A stretch of 64,000 bases of DNA from positions 558,001-622,000 of the forward strand of contig CBDBEL010000004.1 of the NCBI GenBank assembly GCA_965204415.1. Reading direction: 5' to 3'. Below the pieces are notes generated by a model. It saw only the letters and a program-made list of their open reading frames with translations. It was not told where the DNA came from and searched no databases. Shown here in pieces: positions 23,021 to 32,000 of this stretch. Position 1 is the stretch's first letter; each line of letters starts with the position of its first letter. The DNA is from Aldehydirespirator sp965204415 (GTDB taxonomy: Bacteria; Actinomycetota; Acidimicrobiia; Acidimicrobiales; Aldehydirespiratoraceae). The position numbers and the translations under genes are program-made.

Positions 23021-23673
23021 CCCTCCAGTGTCGGAGTCGAAATGCCTGCTGACTCCAAGGTCTTGGTGAGTGATGCTGTCTTGGCGATCGCTCGGTCGAT
23101 CGCCTCCTTCATGCGCAGTAGGTCGTCTTGATCGAGAGCCACGTAGAAGTAATCGCGTCTGTCCGCTCGGACAAACTCGATCTTCAGCGAGTGGGTCAAC
23201 ACTGCAGTTTCCGCCCCATCGGATACCTTGTCGCCGAAGACTGGTCGGATGTCGGTAACGATCTTGGCATCGTGAAACACGCTGTCATGCTCTCGTAGTA
23301 GCGACAGGCTCTTGTGGAGAAGTCGCGTGGGGCTACGGCCAACTAGAGTCTCGACCCGTCGGGCGAGGCGCTCCTGGTCCGGATCGGACAGCCCCAAATC
23401 GGGGGATGCAGCGATGCCGGCGATCAAGCCGTCGGGATGCTCCTGCTGCCGCTCGGCGTGATCCACGATCGACAGAAGAACCTGAAGGAGTGTCTCTGCC
23501 GTCTGTTTCCCGATCTGGGCGGACGCGTCGGCGGCGGCCGCAAAGGCGTGGGTGCCAGACGGCCCGCCGAGCGCGTCGATCGCATCAAGGACGGCCGCGA
23601 ACTGGTCGTCGCCAATCTTGTGCAGCGACAGGAGCGCCGCGGCGTAAGCGTCGGGAACGTTCAGGGAGGGCAT
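23017..23673 (-). CDS. Hypothetical protein, first gene of the RES operon
   Basis: A 218-residue helical protein starting MPSLNVPDAYAAALLSLHKIG. The first half is helical (FAAVLDAIDALGG, TAETLLQVLLSIVDHAE). The second half ends in two strands and a helix, LTHSLKIEFVRADRRDYFYV then DQDDLLRMKEAIDRAI. This strand-strand-helix end is faintly like COMM-type or DNA-processing beta folds, with no firm match. ATGA overlap with the antitoxin places it in the operon. It may modulate the toxin-antitoxin pair; no function is known to me. Confidence 0.6.
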   Translation of the reverse strand: MPSLNVPDAYAAALLSLHKIGDDQFAAVLDAIDALGGPSGTHAFAAAADASAQIGKQTAETLLQVLLSIVDHAERQQEHPDGLIAGIAASPDLGLSDPDQERLARRVETLVGRSPTRLLHKSLSLLREHDSVFHDAKIVTDIRPVFGDKVSDGAETAVLTHSLKIEFVRADRRDYFYVALDQDDLLRMKEAIDRAIAKTASLTKTLESAGISTPTLEG

Positions 23674-24125
23674 GTGCGGGTGCGGTCCGTCGGGTCGGGG
23701 CGGGCCCCTCTGGGGCCGCTGGAGCGGAAACACACTCTATGAGGCATCGAACCCCTGAGCCACTTGTGCCCAGTGGGCCGACTCTGGCGAGAGGCTTGTC
23801 ACGATCCCTTCCGACGTGACCCCTCGTCGTCCACGCCGACACATTAGGGGGATCAGAGAAGGCACTAGCGGATGCCCGATCCCGGCCACCGAGGCCACGA
23901 TCACGCGAGCTGCATGGGCACGGAGCTTCCGGCTGGCAGGGTCGCGCTCCATGACGGCTCCGATGAGACGCCACGGCTGATCCGGGCTGACGGGGGCGTA
24001 GCCGGATCCCGCACACACCCCGGGGGTGTGGGGCTGGGGGCGGGGCCGGGGTCTTGGGGGTGTGGTTGCTGTGGTGGGGCTTGGTTGGCCGTGTGTGGCG
24101 GGGGCGGTGTGTGGGGGGCGGATCG
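23674..24125. other. Gene-poor stretch with G-rich, quadruplex-prone tract
   Basis: This is the region upstream of the RES operon. A minus-strand frame ending at 23737 (VMERDPASRKLRAHAARVI ... AQGFDAS) might be a small gene or fragment but is not convincing. From about 24010 to 24125 the plus strand is extremely G-rich with at least five G-runs of four or more (near 24018-24060). The palindrome cacaccccgggggtgtg overlaps its left end. Confidence 0.5.
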
Positions 24126-24222
24126 GCATGCCATGGCGCGTCCCGGTTGACCGCCACAACACGCGATGCCTTGTTGTCAAGCAGGTCTTTCTCGGGATGT
24201 CTCGTCGCCCGGCTACTGGACC
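24126..24222. repeat. Dispersed repeat R1, fullest copy
   Basis: From ggcatgccatggcgcgtccc through ctactggaccac. The left half matches 8711-8760 and the right half matches both 8760-8790 and 19386-19442. It lies at the 3' end of coiled-coil gene D. Confidence 0.75.
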
Positions 24223-24728
24223 ACCGCCGTGTCGTGCGTGGCGGCGGGCGGTGGGGGAGGCTGCGCAGGGGTCTCGGGCAGCACGTCAATGAGGGTGACG
24301 TAGCCGACCAGCATCGTGACCCAGATCGTTATCACGGCCGCCCAGATCGCGATCATCGTGCGGCGCGACTCTCTGGCCACCTGCTCCGCCACGTCGCCTC
24401 TGAGTTGCGACATAGCGCCCTCCAACTTGGCGAAGCCTCCGTCGACCTTCGCTTCCATCTTGGCGAACTCGCCCTCGACTTTGGCGAAGCCTCCGTCGAC
24501 CTTCGCTTCCATCTTGGCGAACTCGCCCTGGACCTTGGCGAACTCGCCTTCGACTACCGCGAACTGGCCTTCTACCTGCGTCGAGAGGGCGTCTAGGTCG
24601 TCTTTGGTGGCTAGGCGGTCGGGGCCTTGCGGGAGCGTGGATCTCATGAGGATGTCAGCGGAGTCCTCTCCGATCTCCTCTGTCAGCGCCGACCTGAGAA
24701 CGGCGCGCTCTGATTCGGTGACCGACAT
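24213..24728 (-). CDS. Coiled-coil membrane protein with two 18-residue repeats (copy D)
   Basis: A 171-residue paralogue of copy C, starting MSVTESERAVLRSALTEEIG with the same GAGGAGG site. It has the N-terminal helix, LPQGPDRLATKDDL, two EFAKMEAKVDGGFAKVEG-type repeats, a membrane helix (IAIWAAVITIWVTMLVGYVTL) and the PPPPPAATHDTAVVQ tail. The coding sequence is intact. Outside the repeat it is nearly the same as copy C, so repeat number is the main difference. Function is unknown; short DUF1640-like proteins are membrane-anchored coiled coils. Confidence 0.75.
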   Translation of the reverse strand: MSVTESERAVLRSALTEEIGEDSADILMRSTLPQGPDRLATKDDLDALSTQVEGQFAVVEGEFAKVQGEFAKMEAKVDGGFAKVEGEFAKMEAKVDGGFAKLEGAMSQLRGDVAEQVARESRRTMIAIWAAVITIWVTMLVGYVTLIDVLPETPAQPPPPPAATHDTAVVQ

Positions 24729-25128
24729 CGTGGTTCCTCCTCGTGTGGCAGTGATTCGAGGATGAATCATTGATGTCTGCCATCATCCCGTCCATCTAGG
24801 GATTCCTCACTATACCCCATGACGCGAGCATCCACGCAACGCGGCCCCGGGCCGGCGGCGGCGGGGCAGGCTCCGGCACCGGACGCCCGTGCGGGGCGAC
24901 GATCACTGAGAGGGCTCGCTTGACCGGTGGACGGCGACTGACGGGCTGTCGGCCCCGCGGGCAGCGGGGCGCATCCCCACCACCGGGCCCCTACCGAGCC
25001 GAGACGGGGATCATCTGGGCGGCCGACCGCGGCCAGTACCATCCACCACCCGCAACCTGGGTAGCGAAAGGATGGTCGCCATCCGGAAATTACATTACCG
25101 TAAGTACAGGTGTCAAGAAAAATCCCGC

Positions 25129-25156
25129 TTGACCTGCACAAATGCTAGCCTATAGT
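25129..25156 (+). promoter_or_regulatory. Promoter of the small two-gene operon, copy D
   Basis: TTGACC (25129-25134), 16-bp spacer, TATAGT (25151-25156), one of the best sigma-70-like promoters in the window. The imperfect inverted repeat ggtgtcaag/cttgacc (25109-25117 with 25128-25134) covers the -35. Confidence 0.65.
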
Positions 25157-25184
25157 GGCCCCTCGGACCGAAGGGGAAGTGACC

Positions 25185-25355
25185 ATGGACGTGCGACAAA
25201 CCACAACCAACCACAGAAGCGTGCCCCAACTGCTGATCGCGCTGCTGAGCATCCACCGTCGCCACAGAACGCCGCGGCGTCACTGGACAGCCGCCGAAGT
25301 CATGCAGGATGTCGAGGAGACGGTCAAGTCAGTCAACCGCCTACGTAGTGTCTGA
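25185..25355 (+). CDS. 56-residue basic protein, copy 2
   Basis: Differs at one residue from the product at 15307 (MDVRQTTTNHRSVPQLLIAL; His instead of Arg at position 27). Here the promoter has a consensus-like -10 and the gene overlaps the following membrane-protein gene by 8 bases. This is therefore the intact form of a two-gene operon. Confidence 0.7.
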   Translation: MDVRQTTTNHRSVPQLLIALLSIHRRHRTPRRHWTAAEVMQDVEETVKSVNRLRSV

Positions 25356-25620
25356 CAACAGCGAATGGCTAGCGGCTCTAGCGGCGGCGCAGGAAAGGAA
25401 TCGCCGCGAGTTCATTCTTGGTGTCATCGAATCCGTGGGGGATTCGCTATTCGCAATAGGCGGGCTCGTTGGGGCCGTGTACTTGATCAGCACTGGCCGA
25501 GCGCTCGGCCTGTTCTTGGCACTGGCGGGTGCCAACCTTGCCAATATCCGTCGATTTGTAGTGATCACACGTGACTGGATCCGCAGCGAGGACGAGCCAG
25601 AGGCCGGAGAAGGGTCCTGA
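25348..25620 (+). CDS. 90-residue two-helix membrane protein
   Basis: Starts at a GTG inside the end of the 56-codon gene (VSDNSEWLAALAAAQERNRR) and has two membrane helices, SLFAIGGLVGAVYLISTG and ALGLFLALAGANLANIRRF, then an acidic tail RSEDEPEAGEGS. The overlap means translation is coupled to the small basic protein. I do not recognise the family. A basic soluble peptide with a small membrane partner could be a toxin-antitoxin or stress module, but that is only a layout-based guess. Confidence 0.65.
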   Translation: MSDNSEWLAALAAAQERNRREFILGVIESVGDSLFAIGGLVGAVYLISTGRALGLFLALAGANLANIRRFVVITRDWIRSEDEPEAGEGS

Positions 25621-25625
25621 GTCGG

Positions 25626-25769
25626 AGGATCCCCTCACCGCGTCCACATGATGCGAGCATCCACGCAATGCGGCCCCGGGCCAGCGGCGGCGCGGGCAGA
25701 CGCACCGGCACCGTCCGGCGCGATCACGCGGGGCGACGATCGCTGGGAGGGAGCCCTGGACCGCCATCA
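25626..25769. repeat. Dispersed element R2, solitary right-end copy inside vapC
   Basis: From ggatcccctcac through gcgacgatcgct...ccctggaccgccatc, closely similar to 20465-20593. Its right end abuts the truncated vapC coding sequence exactly, with no gene C-like partner on the left. Confidence 0.8.
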
Positions 25770-25807
25770 GCGATAAGCGCCCCTGAATCCAAGATGAGGA
25801 TGCTCAT
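25770..25807 (-). pseudogene. vapC (PIN-domain toxin) stump
   Basis: Starting at the ATG that overlaps the antitoxin stop (ATGA), the sequence reads MSILILDSGALIA. This is the classic first strand of a VapC PIN domain with its catalytic Asp. It then runs straight into element R2 and stops after 14 more repeat-encoded residues. The rest of the toxin is gone. Confidence 0.75.
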
Positions 25808-26085
25808 GCGGTGAGGCGGGCTCGCGCCTCTGCCTTCTCCTTGCGAGTCAGCTTTCCGTGGTCGTTCTCCCAGTCGGCGACAACCCTGCGCATCTCGTCG
25901 GCGTCCGAGCGCCGCTGGTCCGCGTCTTGGAACCACGGCTGATTCTGTTCCAGACAGGCCGACACTGCTTCTTGGACATCGGACTCCAGTTCGTTCTCGC
26001 TCGCCAGGGACGCAATGCTCGGAGCCCCTGCATCATCGTCTAGCTCAAGCCCTTCGCGAGCGTGACACAGATCGTCATCACGCAC
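25804..26085 (-). CDS. VapB-like ribbon-helix-helix antitoxin, partner lost
   Basis: A 93-codon frame from a GTG at 26085. Its middle, SIASLASENELESDVQEAVS, fits the helix pair of ribbon-helix-helix antitoxins, and the end, ENDHGKLTRKEKAEARARL, fits the toxin-binding tail seen before vapC genes. The N-terminal strand is not recognisable, so the start may be eroded. It lies 14 bases after the LRR gene stop and could be read through from it. With the toxin destroyed it is an orphan. Confidence 0.55.
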   Translation of the reverse strand: MRDDDLCHAREGLELDDDAGAPSIASLASENELESDVQEAVSACLEQNQPWFQDADQRRSDADEMRRVVADWENDHGKLTRKEKAEARARLTA

Positions 26086-26099
26086 GCCGCCATCGCGGG

Positions 26100-29000
26100 T
26101 CAGTTCGTTGGCGCGGGCGGGGTGGTGGCGCTGGTGGTGGTGTACGGGCCGGGGGTTTGTTGGTTCAGGGCGGCGACGCGTACGTCGTAGGTGGTGGCGC
26201 CGCCTAGCGGCGCGGCGGGGGCGATGGTGGCGGTGCCGGCGGTGCCGGTATGGGGCCAGTCGGCCCAGTGGGTGGCGGTGCGCTGCTTGTATTGGATTCG
26301 GTAGCCGGTGACAGTGCCTGCGGGCGGCGACCAGGCGAGGTTGAGCGTCAGGGTCTTGCCGTCTGCGAGTCGGGCGGTGGCGGCGAGGCCGGTGGGAGTG
26401 CCGGGCGGGGCGGCCGGCGTGGCGGCGGCGGCCGGCGACCAGGGGCCGGCGCCTGCGATGTTGAGGGCCCGGACCTGGACCTGGTGCGCAGTGTCGTTGA
26501 CGAGCCCGACGATGGTGGCGGTCACGCCGACGGCGGCGATGGGGACGGACCATTCGCCGCCCGAGGGGCGGTACCGGATCTGGTAGCCGGTGGTGGGGGT
26601 GGGGCTGTCGTTGAGCAGGCCGGCCCCGGGGGCGGTCCAGGTGGCGGTGATCTTGCCGTCGCCGCCGGTGAGGGCCGGCACCGGGGGCGCCGAAGGGGCG
26701 CTGTCGTTGTCGGCGAGGGTGACGGTGAGCACGTCGGTGCTGCTGAGCGTGAGGCTGGTGCTGGTGAGCTTGATGACGATGGTCTCGTCGTCGTCGTCGA
26801 TGCTGTCGTCGGCGACGGTGATGACGGCGATGCCGTGGCGTTCGCCGGCCGCGATGGTGATGGTCGTCGCCGACAGGGTGTAGTCGTCGGGGCCTGCGGT
26901 TCCCGCGGCGGTGAGGACGAGGGTGACGGGGCTGGTGGCGGCGCCGTCGAGGGCCGCGGTGACGGTGGTGGTGGCGCCTTCGGCGGGGTTGGTGCTGGAC
27001 GCGCTGAGGGTCACCGTCGTCGGTTCGGGCTCGGCGCGGGTGACGGTGACGGTGTAGGTGCGGGCGCTGGTGGTTCCCGCGGCGACGGTCACGTCGATGG
27101 TGTTGGCACCGACTTCGAGGCTGACGGGCCCGCTGGGGGTGCCCGGCGTTGCCGGGGCCGGGGTGTCGCCGCGCTGGGCGACGGTGACCGCGGCCTGGCT
27201 GGACGGGTCGGCGATCTTGGCGGTGACGGTGACTGCGGTCGTGGTGTGGGCCACGGCGGCGGTGTAGGCGAGGGTTCTGGGCGCGAAGGCGGGGCTGAGG
27301 GCGACGGGCCGGGTGTCGCTGCCGGTGAGGGCGAGGCTGCCGAGGGTGCTGTCGTCGTCGGTGACCGCGACCCGGGCGGTGTCGATGGCGATGGCGGCGT
27401 AGACGGCGTCGCCGGTGGCTCGGTGGGCGATGGTCGCCGCGGCGTCGTCGGCGTCGCTGTCTTGGGGCGCGGCGACGGTGAAGGTCTGGGCGACGCCCCA
27501 GTCGGTGAACGTCAGTGTCTCCGGCGTGACCGCCGCGGCGGGGCTGCTGCTGGTGGCGGTGATCGCCACCGCGGTCGAGGGTCGGGTGGCGAGCACGACC
27601 TGGTACTGGATGCGGCCACCCTCCAGCACGCCTATGTCGGTGCCGGAGACGGCCACGGCCGGGTCGAGGCCCAACACCGCTGCTCTCGTGAAGCGGGTCT
27701 TGAGCGTAACGAGGTCGGCTGCGCTGAATCTGAACCCGAACAGCCTCAGGATCGCGTTCGAGCCGTTCAGCGACGCCGGCAGGGTGTCGGCGTAGCCTTC
27801 GGGAGCTGTGGCGGGCCCGGTGCGGCGCACCACGAACTGCTCCAGCGCGGTGTTGGCGCTGAGGTCCGGCAGCGCCTCGAGCTGGTTGTCGTGGGCGTGC
27901 AGCGACTGCAGCCGGCTGAGTCCGCCGAGGTCGGGCAGCGCCTCGAGCTGGTTGTTGGCCACGCTGAGCACGCTCAGCGAACGCAGCGCTGCGAGGCCGG
28001 GCAGTTCGCTGAGCGCGTTGTTGGAGACGTACAGACCGGTCAGCGACGTGAGCGCGTCGAGGTCGGGCAGCGCTGTGAGGCTGTTGTTGGACACGTTGAG
28101 GGTTCTAAGCGATGCGAGTTCGTCGAGGTCGGGCAGCGTTGTGAGGCCGTTGTTGGACACGTTGAGGGTTGCGAGGCCGCTGAGCCCGTCGAGGTCGGGC
28201 AGCGCTGTGAGGCTGTTGCCGGCCGCGTTGAGGGTTCGCAGCGATGTGAGTTCGTCGAGGTCGGGCAGCGCTGTGAGGCCGTTGTTGGACACGTTGAGGG
28301 TTGCGAGGCCGCTGAGCCCGTCGAAGTCGCCGTCCTTGAGCGCGGTGAGGCCCCGGCCCGGCAGGTTCAGCACCCCGGTGATGGCGGCCAGGTGCGCGTC
28401 GGTGACCGTCGCGCAGTCGCTTTCGCCGGCCCGTGCCATGATGGCGTCGCGCACCGCTGCGGTGCGGCCGCACACTCCGGGCGCCGCATGCACGCTCACT
28501 GTCACCGACGCGACCGTGGCTGCGGTGTAGGCGGAGTCGCCGGTGGCGCGGTGCGATATGACCGCCTCGGTTCCGCCGCCGCGCTCAGCCGCGCTCACGG
28601 TGAGCGTCGCTGGCTCGCCCCACACGGTGAACGTCAGCCGTGTCGGCGACACCGCCACCGCTGCGTCGCTGCTCGCCACGGTGACGGTGACAGCCGATTC
28701 CGGCGGGGCAGCGAGCACCAGCCGGTACTGGACGGATTGGCCCTCGGTCACATCGAGTTCGGTTGTGCTGAGCGCGACCGCGGTGTCCGCTGACAGTTCC
28801 GACAGCGCGGTGAGCCTGGTCTTGGCTGTGACGATCTCGTCGACGGTGAGCTCGAAGCCGTGCAGGCCCAGCGACTCCAGCGCAGCGGGGATGCCGTCCA
28901 GGTAAGCCTCAGGCAGCGAGGTCGCGCTGTTGTGGCCGATGTCGAGGCTCGACAGCGCCGACAGGCTGCTCACGTCGGGCGGCGCCTTGAGCCGGTTGTG

Positions 29001-32000
29001 GCTCACGTCGAGGCCGGTGAGCGCGGCGAGCCGGGCGAGGCTCGGCAGCTTCTTGAGCCGGTTGCGGCTCACGTCGAGGCCGGTGAGCGCCCTCAGGCGG
29101 CCCAGCCCCGGCAGGCTCTTGAGCCGGTTGCGGCTGGCGTCCAGCGTCGTGAGCGCGCTGAGGCGGCTGAGGTCGGGCAGTCCCTCAAGCAGGTTGCCGC
29201 TGACGTCGAGGGTGGCCAGGGCCCGCACGCGCCTGAGGCTGGGCAGCGCGGCGAGCCGGTTGGTGTGGACGTTCAGGCCGGTGAGGGCGGTGAGGTTGTC
29301 GAGGCTGGGCAGCGCGGCGAGCCGGTTGGTGTGGACGTTCAGGCCGGTGAGGGCGGTGAGATTGTCGAGGCTGGGCAGCGCGGCGAGCCGGTTGGTGTGG
29401 ACGTTCAGGCCGGTGAGGGCGGTGAGATTGTCGAGGCTGGGCAGCGCGGCGAGCCGGTTGGTGTGGACGTTCAGGGTGGTGAGGGCGGTGAGGTAGTCGA
29501 GGCTGGGAAGCGCGGTTAGCCGGTTGTTGCTGGCATCAAGGTTGATGAGCCCGTTGAGGCTGTTGAGGCTGGGCAGCACGGTTAGCCGGTTGTTGCTGGC
29601 ATCGAGGTTGGTGAGCCCGCTGAGGCGGTTGAGGCTGGGCAGCCGCTGCAGGCGGTTGTCGCTCACGTCAAGGGCGGTGAGCCCTCGCAGCCGGTTGAGG
29701 CTGGGCAGCGTCGTCAGCAGGTTGCTGTGCGCATCGAGCGTGGTCAGTCCCGACAGGTCGCCCAGTCTCGGCAGCGCAGCGAGCTGGTTGTCGCTCACAT
29801 CGAGCCCGGTGAGGCCGCCCAGGCCGTCGAAGTCGCCGTCGTTGAGCTCGGTCAGTTCCTGGCCGCTGATGTCGAGAGTGCCCGTCGCCGCGGCGAGGTG
29901 CGCGCCGGTGACCGCCGAGCAGCCGCTCGCGGCTGTCACCAGCGCGACGATCGCGTCCCGCACCGCAGGCGTGCGCCCGCAGACGCCGCTGGTGCCCGGC
30001 GCGGCGCGGGTCACGGTGACGGTGTAGGTGCCCGACGTGCCGCGCTGGGCGGCGACTTCGATGTCGATGGCGTTGTCGCCCACCGTCAGCTCGATGGCGC
30101 CGCTGGCCGTGCCGCTGTCGATGGCGGCGAGCGTGCCGCCGTGCTTCCCGGCTCGCAGGGCCGCAGCGCTCGACGCGGCTGTGGCGGTGACGGTCATGCT
30201 GGTGGTGCCGTGCCCGACGCTGGCGGTGTACGAGCGCTCGTCGGCGGCGAAGTCCGGGGCGAGTGCGATCTCGTTGCCGTCGCTGCCTGCCAGCACCAGA
30301 GCGCTCAGCGCGGCCGCGTCGTCGTCGTGCACGCCGACTTGCACAGACGCGATCCCCCGGCCGGCGTAGGAGGTGTCACCGGAGGCGGAATGGCTCACAG
30401 CAACGGATTCGTCGTCGCCGTCGGTGTCCTGTGCGGCAGTCATGGTGAAGGTCTGGGGCACTCCCCAGTCGGTGAAGGTCAGAGTCTCGGGCAACACCGC
30501 GACCGCTGCGCCGTCCTCGACGGCGGGCGTGACCGTCACCGCCGCCCTCGGCGCAGTGGCCAGCACCACCCGGTACTGCGCCGTCGATCCCTCTGTCACG
30601 GCCAAGTTGTGGCCGCTCACCACTACTGCGGGGTCCAGCGCCCGCGTCGTCAGGTTGGTGAGCCGGGTCTTCATTGAGACGATGTCATCGACATCGAACT
30701 CGAACCCACGCATCTCCAGTCGATTTAGCGACGCGGGAAGGTTCTCGACGAACCCGTCTGGCACCGCGGGCGTGCCGTCTCGGCCCATGCCGTGGCTCAG
30801 ATGAAGCCACCGAAGCCCGGTGTTTGTGCTCAGATCCGGTAACGCTGTGAGTCGGTTGCTGGATACCACGAGCTGTGTGAGGTTTGTGAGGTTGTCGAGG
30901 TCGGGAAGTGATGAGAGCTGGTTGCCGGATGCCCAGAGTTTTGTGAGGTTCGTGAGGCTGTCGAGGCTTGGCAGCGCTGTGAGCCGGTTGGTGGATGCCA
31001 AGAGTTGTGTGAGGTTTGTGAGGTTGTCGAGGTTGGGTAGCGTTGTAAGCAGGTTGCCCGCCGGCCAGAGCTCCGTGAGGTTTGTGAGGTTGTCGAGGTC
31101 GGGTAGCGTTGTAAGCCGGTTGCCCGATATGTAGAGACCTCTGAGATTTGTAAGGTTGTCGAGGTTGGGTAGCGTTGTGAGTTGGTTGCGTCCTGCGGAG
31201 AGGTATATGAGGTTTGTGAGGTTGTCGAGGTCGGGAAGTGTCTTGAGCTGGTTGTCGAATACGGAGAGTGTTGTGAGGTTTGTGAGGTTGTCGAGGTTGG
31301 GTAGCGTTGTGAGCTGGTTGCCGGATGTCCGGAGGCTTGTGAGTTTGGTTAGGTTGTCAAGGTTGGGAAGTGTTGTGAGTTGGTTGCGGTCTGCGGAGAG
31401 GTGCGTGAGGTTTGTGAGGTTGTTGAGGTCGGGGAGTGTTGTGAACTGGTTGCCAGAAATATCGAGTTGTGTGAGGTTTGTGAGGTTGTTGAGATCGGGG
31501 AGTGTTGTGAGCTGGTTGTTGCTGACATTGAGTGTTGTGAGGTTTGTGAGGTTGTCGAAGTCGCCGTCTCTTAGCGTGGTGAGGCCTTTGTTGCTGAGGT
31601 TGAGAGCGCCTGCTAGGGCGGATAGGTGCGTGGGAGTTACGGCTGCGCAGTTCGTGATGCCCGAGATCTTGGCGAGGATGGCTGTTTGAACGGCTGGGGT
31701 TCGGCCGCAGATGCCTTGAGTGCTGGAGGATGCTGGGGCGGTTGACTGCTTCGCTGATGCGCTCGGGTCGGGGGCGGCGCTCGAGTCGGGGGCGGCGGCG
31801 GGATTCTTCGGGCTGCCGGGGGTGTCGGGCGCGGGCTGGCGTGCCGGGGGATCAGCGGGCTGCGGCGAATCCTGCGCGGCGGCGGGCTGTGCGGCGAGCA
31901 GCGACGCGGCGAGCAGTCCGGCGAGTGCTGCAGCTAGCAGCCGTGGGGCGACGGCGCGCCTGGAGTCGGTCGTCTTGGACCGATCTCGAGGTCCGGGAGG

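Larger units (their letters stand above)
24757..25379. repeat. Dispersed element R2, copy D
   Basis: Duplicate of 14876-15497. It includes the tcactataccccatgacgc block, the stretch ending gggtagcgaaaggatgg, the TTACCGTAA palindrome at 25095-25103, the promoter and the 56-codon gene. Similarity to copy B stops at about 25379, twelve codons into the membrane-protein gene. Confidence 0.85.

Noticed and set aside
23737..24180. 147-codon minus-strand frame
   Set aside because: The first half is Pro/His/Thr low-complexity from the G-rich tract. Only the last about 70 codons look protein-like, with no start signal.
5567..26100. Genomic island integrated at tRNA-Asn
   Set aside because: Accessory genes follow the tRNA, but there is no integrase and I saw no second copy of the tRNA 3' end.
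26250..28793. Plus-strand open frame of 847 codons
   Set aside because: Antisense to the LRR gene, whose signal peptide, LRR caps and domains are unmistakable; this frame has no ribosome site and is low-complexity.
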